Assembly: GCF_032854445.1 (NCBI RefSeq)
Contig: NC_088301.1
Location: forward strand, 27,822,402 to 27,886,401
Source: Liolophura sinensis
Taxonomy: Eukaryota > Mollusca > Polyplacophora > Chitonida > Chitonidae
DNA: 64,000 nt
Reading direction: 5' to 3'
Shown: positions 49,301-61,300 of the stretch, in pieces
Numbering within the stretch: the stretch's first letter is position 1
How the letters are laid out: each line of letters starts with the position of its first letter
Made by a program: the position numbers and the translations under genes
The notes under the pieces: model-generated
The model's database searches: none
What the model saw: only the letters and a program-made list of their open reading frames with translations
Told to the model about the DNA's origin: nothing

Positions 49301-52300
49301 ATATGTATATAGGGAAATTGGTGATCTGGTAACCATGACAACTGCGGAAACACGGTGCACTGCCAGAACTATCATACACTGCACAACAAATGTGAGTTGC
49401 GACACATCATCATCTCTGCATGTATGTACCCACGAAAAAATTAAAACTCTACGCAGCAAACAGCTAGAGTTATAGCCTGGACACAAATACGGACGGACAG
49501 AGAGACAAAATCACTCTAACATAATATGCTCCATTTAATGGTGGGGTGTATAAACACTTATTTACATGCGTTAATGGTATTTTAAAAACATAGCAATGAC
49601 ACACGCCCTCAAATTACATGTAAATTAATAATCAGCAAGAGCTGGGTATTCAAATAAATTAAACGCTCACAAGATTGCTTAATCATAACATAATGAGTAT
49701 AACTAGCAAAATCTGTTTTCAAAGTTTCAATGTTTATTTGGAATAAGAGATCAATTGAATTTCTCATTAAAAACAATATATACAAAATCAGCCCAGTTCA
49801 CAACACGCATCTTTGAATGTTCACATTTTTTTGCTACCAATTTTATGATACCAAGATTCAAAACAAAAATACCACTTTACATTATAATAATGCAAATATT
49901 CTTGCACATGATAAAAAAATCCATCTCTGAAAATTAAATTATCTATCTACATACCGAAATATGACCACTATTAATAAATTCAATGTTCAGTTGTTGATTT
50001 TAATAGTGCTCAAAATAGAACTGGATTATTTATTAATTAACAGATCCTTTCTGCCAAGCTCATTATTATTTTATTTCCTTGATCTCTGTCAGGTTTGAAT
50101 TTTACTGATGGAAAATGAAGAGTTTTGGAGGAAACCACCGCCCTTTGCCAGGTACCTGACAAAGCTCCTGACCTGAAGCCGTAGCCGAACTGTACCTATG
50201 CTGCGTCCCAAATCTGTGACCTCATTGGTCCGCAGCGGCGGTGAGTTCTCTTATACATGTATGACAGCGCCCGGGGGGAAACTCATCTGCAGGCTGCTTC
50301 CCATGTATGACCAGAGACAGAGCCAGCGTAACCTGGACTTGAACTAACAGTGACTGCACTGGTGAAAGGCTTCAGGGTCATTGTGCTGTGCTTGCATGCT
50401 AACCACTCAGCCAATGAGGCCCCCATCATTTAGAAAGGCATTATTACCACGACAGTTCAAAGCCTACACTATGTGCTGTAAATTTATTTAGTTATTTATT
50501 TGATTGATGTTTCATGCTGTACTCAAGAATATTTCACTTATAAGACGGCGAACAACAGTTTGATGAGAGGAAACCGGGCAGAGCCTGGAGGAAATCCACG
50601 GCCATCCGCAGATTGGTGGCAGACCTTCCCACGTATAGGTGGAGAGGAAACCAGCGTGAGCCAGACTCAAATCACAGTGACCGCATTGGTAAGAGGCTAC
50701 TGGGTCATTACACTGCGCTAACGCACTAACCAGCTGAGACATGGAGGCCCCCTATGTGCTGTAAAGGTAGTACTTTGGTACACGCCTAGTGAAATGCACA
50801 TGGGTAGGCAAAGAAATGTTTTCATCATATGGCAAAATTTACAACTTGTCAAAGACTAAAAATGATAATATGGTAATACATGTACTGTACAATTTTAAAG
50901 ATCAAGTGACAAAAATCCAATTTTCGATAACTACAAAATGTCAGGTCACTAATATACAAACTCTTTCCCACAAGAATCCCACAAGAATAATTTGCTCATG
51001 ACCATCATCGACCCTATGTTTCTAATGAAGTTGTCAACACTGCATTTCATTCACAAACATGTATGTTTTTGTCTTTAAAATGCCACTCAAGAATTTCACA
51101 AATGTATGTACAATGTAACTCAGTCGATAAAACCAAATTACCATCCCCGACAAAGTCAAATTAATCACAGATCATTAACTGAGACATTTACAGCTTATAA
51201 TCTATCTATACAATAGCTGCCCACAAATGTATTAACTGTGGGCAGCTATTAATGTATTTAACATATTAAATTAGATGTGATTTAGAGTAATTTCATCTAG
51301 AGCATGATAACAAATATGAGTAAGCACTGGAGTTCATGTATGAACATCACACAAAGACAACTGATGAATTTTTTTTCCATAAGAGAAACTCATGTCCCAA
51401 GACTCTGTACTTTGTAGATTCCTCTTACTGAAGTCTCAATGGTGCTATGATAATGCTACGTGTGGGAGAGAAAGTCATCAAGGGATATCTTTGACCCATA
51501 AAAATATATCTTTGTGAATAGTTTTTTTTTTTTTTTTTTTGCATTAAATAAAGAACAACTTGTGTTATGTAATGGAAACTTTTTTTTTTCAGTTAAAATA
51601 ACTTTTCAAGTGCCAGTTTAAACATGACTACCTCTTACAGGCATGTGTAAGCTGGTATGTAGAGTACTTATCTTTCAAATGGCAATAAATGGAAGATGGC
51701 TTTGAAAATAATAATAATAATAAAAGTGTCCCACTTTCAGTGACAGGAAATTCACACTTTCTAATTCCACTGGATCATGACCAGCAACTGCTTCAAGAAC
51801 TGAATAATACACAAATGCACAGTTTTTAAACATATGATATACTGAAATATATAAAATCAAATGGATATTAAAATAAAAAAAGACAAGATGAAAGAAGTAG
51901 TCAAGTACACAACAAATGAATGAATGATTACATGTATGAATGATTACATGTATGAATGATTACATGTATGAATGATACCATGGTAACCTTCCACAGAGTA
52001 ACAGACCTCATAAACAGTATCAACACTACACACAGCTGCCATATCATGGCAACCTTACACAGATACACATAGCTGCCATATCATGGCAACCTTCTACAGA
52101 TACACATAGCTGCCATATCATGGCAGCCTTCCACAGATACACACAGCTGCCATATCATGGCAACCTTACACAGATACACATAGCTGCCATATCATGGCAA
52201 CCTTCTACAGATACACATAGCTGCCATATCATGGCAGCCTTCCACAGATACACATAGCTGCCATATCATGGCAACCTTCCACAGATACACATAGCTGCCA

Positions 52301-55300
52301 TATCATGGCAACCTTCCACAGATACACATAGCTGCCATATCATGGCAACCTTCCACAGAGACACATAGCTGCCATATCATGGCAACCTTCCACAGAGACA
52401 CACAGCTGCCATATCATGGCAACCTTCCACAGATACACATAGCTGCCATATCGATATGTGGCATTTGCCTTCTTCACTAGCAAAATTATGAATGCTGCAG
52501 TATGCTGCCCTTATTTCTCAACTTCTTGTTTAAAGGATGAGCATTTGATATTTATGCACATAAGTAATTTGATTGCGAAAATAAATTTAGATCACTGGGC
52601 AGGCTTGATCAATTTTGGGGCATGACACGAGTATGAAGAGGAGAGTAACGTACTCCAGAAACAGCCATGCTATAAACATAGGCCGAACGAATAAAAACGA
52701 GCTATATGCTCTATAATCTCATGAGATGTTTTCACGGTTGGGGGTAAGGGGTGGGGGCAAATGATAGCACTCTTAGTCTTAACACTGTAATGTTAAGGCA
52801 TTTAGATGGTGGACTGCCAGAACTATTATATCTTGCTCTAGGAGCAGAGATATATCTAGTGTTGGTGGACATGCAAATACATGTACTCCTTCTTCAGACA
52901 TTCTGAAACTTTTATATGTACAGAATCAGGTCACCAGCCCTCTTCTTGATACTTCAAACAGAGTACAAGACTTTTTTTTTGCTTCACTGAAACTGAATTC
53001 TGTTGAAATACTGGGTATTCCAATTACACAATTAAATTAAATTAAAAAAAAAATAATAAAAATAAAAAACACTCCCTCACACATGCACATACATCAACAT
53101 TCTGAACTGAACCCGAAAGTAAACGAAACATCCTATTTTTGGCAGATTATTACTTAATATCATTCTGAAAGGCATTCCACAGTGAGTCTGAAAGCGAACA
53201 TGTATCACGTATCTGGGTGGTTTGAGTGATGTAGGTATATGTAACAAGGCCTCCACTTCATGACCTTTGCACTTTTATGAGTCTTCGCATGATGAAATAT
53301 GAGTTTACGTCCTTTTCATTTGCTTTATGGTCAGTCCTTTTACATGTGCTCAACTGAAGAGCACTGATAGATGCATATGTGTAAGTCTGTCACCAGGGAC
53401 TTCTGTTGCAATGTAAGTTATCGATCACCTTACGTCAGGGGCTTGCTGCTGAGGGCAGTAAATGCCTGCTCTTGTTTGGCCTTAACCAGGTCATCTGGTG
53501 ATGGGGTGGAGAAATCAAACCTCACACACGCCCCAATGTGGGCAGGTGGGGAGGGCAGTTTGGATAGTATTTTAGCCTGCCTACAGTAGCTGAATGAAGG
53601 GAAACGCAACTGTGGACATGTATCCGGTTCAAATTTGTGTGACATCTGTGCCACTACACCTCCAAACTGAGAAGGAGGTGCTTTAACCTCACTGGTTACT
53701 TTAATTTCATGCATGTCAAAAGTGATCTGAGTTTGGGCCTGCTCTAAGTCAACGGCCCCAGTTGTTTCTTCCTTCCATCCATCCTCCATTGCAACAGTAT
53801 TCTCTGTTCCATCAGCAGTCATTGATACAGAGTTAGTTTCTTTAATGGGTTTTGAAGTCAACAATGCTTTTGTCAGATCAATGCCTTTAGTACTGGAAGG
53901 TGAATTTCCTGAGAGTAACTTCTGTTTGGAATGTAAAGAGTTCCCACCATTGACTGATGTTACAGTCATTGCCATTGGTCTGGGATCAGACATCAAAATG
54001 TTTCCCTCATGTGGATTGGCTAAATCCTCCTTTACCTTTGCCACTCCACTTTTAACACGGAAAAGCTGATTGGGTAATTCAGGCATTGGATTTGAGGGTT
54101 TTTTTACATGTAACCTGGCCAATTCGGCTAAAGACACTGGTTTGCTGGAACAACTACTTCCATGATTGGCCAAGCCAGCTTCCTTTTTATGATGCTGACT
54201 GCTCAAGTCTGCTAATGAAACTTTGGACAATTTCTTGGGCACCTCTTCGGAGTCTGCATCGGGCCTAATATCCGAAAGTTTTATTTCACCATCGTGTGTT
54301 TTGCCCATGACTGGCTTACTTTGTTGACAGCTGTGCTTGTTGGCCAAATCTGCCAAAGACAACTTTCCCACCCCTGAGCTCAAACTGTTTGATGACAGCG
54401 TTGCTCTCTTCCCTTCATGTTTCTTTGCCAGCTCTGTGAGACAGCTTTGCTTTTCTTCTTGCTGAATGCCCTTTGAATCACTCTTATATAATTTCTCAGT
54501 AGCATTCAAAGAAAGAAATGCAAGCTTGTCTTTCACGATTTGATCACTTGAAACAAGATTTGGAATGTCAATGTTTTTAGGAGGGCTTCGAGAATCCACT
54601 GCCTTTTTTAACATGGATAATGGGCTTTCAAACTGAAAAACCTTTGCTTTTTGATTTAATTTACTCCCTTTTGAAACTGAACTATTTTTGCTGAAGTTGC
54701 TTGGGCTAGGAAGTAAGTCAGTATATTCCTGGTTACATAAGGGTGGAATAATTTCATTTGACTCAGATTCCGAGTCATCTGAACAATCAGAATGATCATC
54801 TCCTTACCTTACCGTAGCCGAAATAAGAAATACCATTGAGGGGTGAGGGTTAAGTTTGAGTAATCACATCCAGTAGTCAAGGAGCGGGGGTCACGCAAAG
54901 GTGAAGAAAGAAAAAGAAAATAGGCAAACTGTTAGCGACTGACAGTAATGCATATCCAAAGTTAATTTACAAAATAGATGTCTCTCTAAATAATGTGACG
55001 AAAACTTACTGTTCCATGCTCTAGTGATATTGTGTAAAAAAACAATTTTATGCTTCCTGTCCATTTCTATAAACAAGAGAATCTACTGTTAAACAGTTAT
55101 GAAAAGTTTCACACCTTGTGACCGAGCTCTCCTGTTCTGTCGTGGCTCACGCTGGGGTTTCGGGGCATCTAGAAGGAGAAAAATGACATATCACAATAGT
55201 GGTATAATGTACAATGTAAATGATATACCAAAAGGCCAACCAGTCGTTGCACTGTTACAAACGTCCTCTTTTTCAAGGTCTTAGGTGTTACTTTATTCCT

Positions 55301-58300
55301 CAACACAAGGAAAGTTTCATGTATTATAATGCAATTACATGTAAATGTACAGTAAGTAAAAGTATATTATAATCAAAATACAGTTCTCTCCCTATACACA
55401 ATGTATTTGCTATCACTTGGCTGAACTCTTGTTTCTGGAAAAAAAATTGTGAGCACAACAAAATTTGTTTTTCTGTTTCTGATTTTTAATTCATTTACTA
55501 TCTTAGTTCATTCTGTGATAACTTATTTATTTATTTGATTGGTGTTTTACGCCGCACTCCAGAATATTTCATTTATACGACGGCGGCCAGCATTATGGTG
55601 GGAGGAAACCGGGCAGACATTCTGTGATAAAATTTAAGTAAGGGCCCTACAAAATGTCCACCCTAAATGACCTAAAATTCCGTCCAAGATTAAGTTGCTC
55701 ATTTTTCTAGATTCTGGGAGTTCTACTGCTTTTAGAAAGGTTCTTTGAAAGGTGTTTGGAAGGAGGGATAATATACCACTTGGAAAATGTGAATTTTAGC
55801 ACCACAAGTAATATCTCTTGAAATTTATTTGCCTCAAAAATGTTCTTTTTGTGGTAAAATTTTTATATATTTATTTTTTATATATTTTATATATTTATTT
55901 GATTGTGTTTTATGCTGTATTCAAGAATATCTCATTTATATGACGGCAGCCAGCATTATGGTGGGACGAAACTAGAGCCCAGGGAAAACCCATTCGCAGC
56001 TTGCAAGCAAACCTTCCCAAGTATGACCAAAGAGGAAGCCAGCATGAGCTCATATGACGGCGGCCAGCAATATGGTGGGAGGAAACTGGGCAGAGCCTGG
56101 GGGAAACCCACGACCATCCGCAGGTTGCTGACAGACCTTCCCACTTGTGGCCAGAGAGGAAGCCAGCATGAGCTGGACTTGAACTGACGGCAACCGCATT
56201 GGTGAGAGGCTCCTGGGTAATTAGGCTGCACTACCGCACTAACCAACTTAACCTACGTGTGCTTCCTGACCCAGTTGTTCAAAAGTGTTTACGCAATTAA
56301 GCCTGGTATTAGCTTTAGTCTGGACAACAATGCCAGTTTTGCATTAGGCCAAGAGTGGTATTAAGATTTAAGCCTGGATTAACGTTTAATACATCCCCAG
56401 GGTCATGTTGCTAACACTAACCCTTAGGACACAGAGGCCCCAATGAATGAATCCTCAGGAAATCAAAGCATGGCTTTCCACAACACATCGTTATCATCTG
56501 ACCTAGAAGTGACTTACATGTACAGTAAATCTTTAACCTATTCAACTTTTAAAGCACTTTTTTAATAGAAATTCATGCATATAATTATTAAGAAAATGAC
56601 AATAAAATGACTTGCTTTCTTTGTCATTAAAGATGCAAATTATTTCTCTACACACCACAGTTCTTTCAGAATGTTTTAAAATCATGGATGCAGAGGTTGT
56701 TTAAGGGAGATGAAAACTTAAAAACATGACACTATAGGCTGAAAAGAGCACATTTTTTTCTATCTGGTGGTGCCTGCTGCATAATTTTGCGATTTTTCTT
56801 CGCCATACATGTAAAGCCCGAATATGGCAAAGCTGGCATAAATCGCTGAGTCCATCGCGTCCTCCATCTTTAACACCCTGTAATTTATGCTGGAGGTGTG
56901 TTGCCGCTCAAACAATGAGAGACATTAAAACTGCCGGCTTGTTCGTGTAAACTCGGAACCCATGTCCAACAATCCGGTTTCCCGATCGTCCAGTAGAAAA
57001 TGAACTGTACTGTTCGCTACGTTCTGGGAAGAAGAGTTCTACCGGAAATGTACGAACTGCACTTTGGCAGTTTCCGACAGCAATTCTCCTCACAGAAGGC
57101 TTCAGGACTAATTCTTGGGCAAAATGGAGTCGCCCACAGCGGATTCTAGTGCTGACTTTATTTATAATTTATCACCTTGAGGTACATATTAGAATTTTTT
57201 TATAGCATGCACCTGCGAGGAAATGCATACTCTTTTCAATGGTATTTGATTGATATTTAAATTTTCTTCTCCTTTAAAAAATTGAAGAATTAGGGTAATA
57301 TATCATTTATTCTATGCAGCCTGAAACAGCCACAACTTTCAAGAAGTTAAACGCAAATAAAATGCCTCTTGTCTTTTTCTAATCAACAATTTACACTAAA
57401 ATCAGACACACATAACCTGACAGGAAATGATGTTCACATAATGATAGATCTGCGTTTCTTGTAACTTTTTTCGCTCTGTGTGAGACAAGCACATTCAGAG
57501 AATTTCTATGCCATGCCAAATATCCATAACCTACATGTATATCCGGATCAGGCTAGGCTTAAAACTTGAACTGCACACAAACTTTTATCAAAACTGGAAT
57601 GTAATATATGTAGTTTTTCATTTATGTAATGGGAAGCAGTCATAAGTGTGGAGGAAACCGGAGTGCTCAGGGTGAACCATTAGCCCCTGGCAAGTTAGTG
57701 ACAAACCTTACGCAAGCCATATTGGTGTAAGACATATGGTCAAACTAAGACTAATAAAATGGCAAAACAGTGTCTTGGGCCACTTACAGTTAAGGCCTCG
57801 CTAGAAGTGAGAGTGAGTAAATATACAAATTTCCTGTCCAAGACCGGGTTTGAACCCACACCTTGTGTGTTCTGGAAGACTGAAAGACTGTACCTTGTTG
57901 AGACAGCAGGACGTTCAAGGCCTTCTGTGTGTCATAGCCCTGGTCTATAATGGTAGTGATGAGGGTGTTGTCTGGAAATGTGTCCCCCAGGATTCCTCGC
58001 ACCTCCTCTAGACAACTATTCAGTCGTACTACAACAGCAACAAACACTCAGAAAGTTTATCATCAAGTTACATGTATTTGTTCCAGTGATATTTTTTATT
58101 GAGTTCCAAGATAACTGGTTAACCAGATTACTGTTTTACCATAGTCAAAGTTATTTACTAACTGGATACGGTGTCTTACATGTTACTGAAGTTTATCTGT
58201 TTCATACTAAATTGATCTTTTACACTGTACTCCAGATTATCTGTCCAACAGATGTGTGTTTTGCAACATACTCAAGATTATTTTCACATGTAACATCACT

Positions 58301-61300
58301 TGCAATAGAAAAGCAATTATTTCCTGTAACCATATAAGATATGCATCTAGGAACCTACGTCATTTTGCTAAATGTTAATTACGGCGTTTAATGCTATACT
58401 CAAGAACATTTCACAAAAAATAACAGCCCTCAGGTTTATGGGAGAGCATCAAGGATGAAACCACCTTCTCTGGCTGGTAACTGACAACTCCTTGTCCCGT
58501 GATTAGGCCTGGTGGGGTGACTAGAGCTTACATCCCTCTTGGTCAGTGACTACAGACTACATTCATCTTGGTCACTGAGTTTAGGCTTTGTGGAATGACT
58601 AGAGCTTAAATTCACCTTACCCACTGAGTTTAGGCTTTGTGGAATGACTTCAGCCTAAATTCACCCCACTCACTGAGTTTAGGCTTTGTGGAGTGACTAG
58701 AGTTCACATTTGTGATCTTGGTCACTAAGTTTTGGTGTAGAGGTAAAAGCTTACATTCATCCTGGTCACTGAGTTTAGGTCTTTTGAAATCTCTGGAGTC
58801 GCTGAGAGAGTCATGATGATCGCTGTCACTCTCCTCCCCTTCCTCTTCTGGGATTTCCTCCTGACCCATGTAACTGGACAGATCTGTCTTACGTTCTCTG
58901 TTGAACGTAAACTGTGCCGCTGTAAAGACCAAATATATATTCCAACTAGTATTCCGCAATAAAGCCCAAGAGCACGCACGAGTAGGTAACACCTAACTAC
59001 ATTCATAGGCTAGCTATAAAAAGGGTATCTCTAATTCTGCTTCTGGCCCCAAAAATTTAACCTCGCCTATAAAGTTAATACTTGTGTTCACCAAACCAAG
59101 ATAATCTCCTTTCATTTACCACACTTCAAACATTAATTTAAATATGGTGGTTGATATTGAGAATGTATAAATAATACAGATAGTGTCCACTGTTAAGCCA
59201 TCAGATGGTCAAATTTTTTATTTATCTGATTGGTGTTTTACGCCGTACTCAAGAATATTTTACTTATACAACGGCGGCCAGTGTTATGGTGGAAGGAAAA
59301 AGGGCAGAGCCAGGAGGAAACCCACGACCATCCGCAGGTTGCTAGCAGACCTCAGCTGGTCAAGGCAAGGTAACAAATAAATGCACACAACTCTACCTGT
59401 GGCCGGCGATATGCAATAATCATCGTCTGGAACCGAGTGGCCATACACTGTATCTTCTTCATAATACTCTGTGAAAGGAAAGAAAAGAAGATTATCATAT
59501 TTGCCCTCTTGCCCACCCCATTCTTTTGTAATTACGGGAACAAACAACATAAACCACATAATTAAGTAACAATGAACAGAATTACAGCCATGTTCTTAAT
59601 TAATCTGATAATCTGATCATGACAACATGTGGCAGTGAGAAAGATTGTCCAAATTTAAACTGATTTAAACTATATGGTAATTATATGGTGATCTGTTGGG
59701 ACCCAATGGGCTATAATCAAGTCCATATTTTGTGCTTGAAACAGACTGTTTCAAGGTCCATTTGGTGAATGCACGCATAGCTTTATATCTATATGCATTT
59801 GAAATGCAATAGCCTATCAGCTTGTGTATTGTGTCAAATGCAATCATAACAAAATAAATCCACAATGCGCAGTTCCAACACTCATGCCATACAGGAATGT
59901 CTCTTTGTCTTCTTTTAACATTGTGAAACTGGTTTAAACTATCTGAGGGATAACAGAGAAAACAGAATTTACATATATGTCATGTATGTTTATTTATTTA
60001 TTTATTTATTTTATTGTTAAACATAATTTTTCAATTATATTATGGCAGTCAGTTTTACAGGGTGCCCGGGGTAGAGGAGTTGGAACAAAATCAATAACAG
60101 TAGAATATATACTGCGAAATAATTAAAAACTTCAGAAATCATGAAAGATTTATATTAGGAGTTACCCAGGTGTAACAATTAGTTGTGGCGGCACAACTAT
60201 TTGTTGAAATCAAAATACATAAATGCTTTGAAATTGAAGCCAGTGGTTTATTGGCAAATAAGCAGACCAACATGACACAGAAAAGAACTGGCTGGTGTAC
60301 TGGAATACCACGAACAAAGCAGAAAATGCACTTACATGTGTAATATTGAAGTTTCTATGTTGATGGTTCTTTAATTAGCGTCCTTTATGTCCTCTATGCA
60401 ATAATAAACGAAATTTCCAGTAATTATAGGGCCTATATCATTACAAATGTTGATCTACTGTTACTGAGTTTAATGGATTTATCAGCTTATTTTAGAAGAT
60501 GCGGTAAATCTGACAAATTACATCTTATCAGTTTATCTAGTTCAGTCTGGAACCAACTCAAGATACTGGTCATTATATTATTTATTGTGATCCACTACAA
60601 TCCACCCAAGCATGCAACAATTACTTTCCTCTATTATCAACAGGTAAGTTGAAGCCTCAGATAACAGGTGTAAATGATTTAAACACGCCTGTGCACCAGT
60701 AGGAGCTTCCTTTAAACAGCATCCTTACTCTATATGAACGATATTACACGATGAGTAGGCCTGTAGGCTTAATTGCCTCTATGTGTATTCACATCCATTA
60801 GAATTGAGCTCTTGTGTACGTGTACCGAGAGGAAAATACTGCAGAAGTAGGTTTTGTATTACTTCCAAGAACTCTGATTTCCAGGTCTGACGCTTCCGTC
60901 TCCCAAATAAGGTGGTATGTATACACTTTTTACTTTGCTCTTTCGGTTGGCGTCATCTTTTTTGAAAGTGGATCGGAAAGTATATCAGTACTCTGTCAAA
61001 GACATGCAATATTCTGATTTTCTAATGTTAATCAAAAGGGCCATTTTTGGATTTTTTAACACTGAATTTCACTGAAAATGTGCTTCCGACCTCCAATTCA
61101 CTTCTGCAGTCAATAGCTTGATATGTTATCTACGTTGACACAAAATTTTATTTTTCTCAATTAATTGGAAAGAAAGTATTTCAAATAACGAAAAATCATT
61201 TTACAGCACGGCCTTTTTCAGATCACTGTATCTAGCTAACCAAGTCTCTTACAGCTGTCTAACATGCTCATAGGTGGTTTTCTAACCAATTCAGAACTGT

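Larger units (their letters stand above)
46900..53400. other. HBS1L interval between SKI7-like exon and exon 6
   Basis: About 6.5 kb holding a MITE-like copy, three SINE-A copies, the hairpin array at 52 kb and three degenerate ~150-bp repeats near 48,900-49,500 (shared actaaaactatacgcacaaaac-like text). No exon seen. Part of it must be the 3' UTR of the SKI7-like isoform. Confidence 0.5.
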
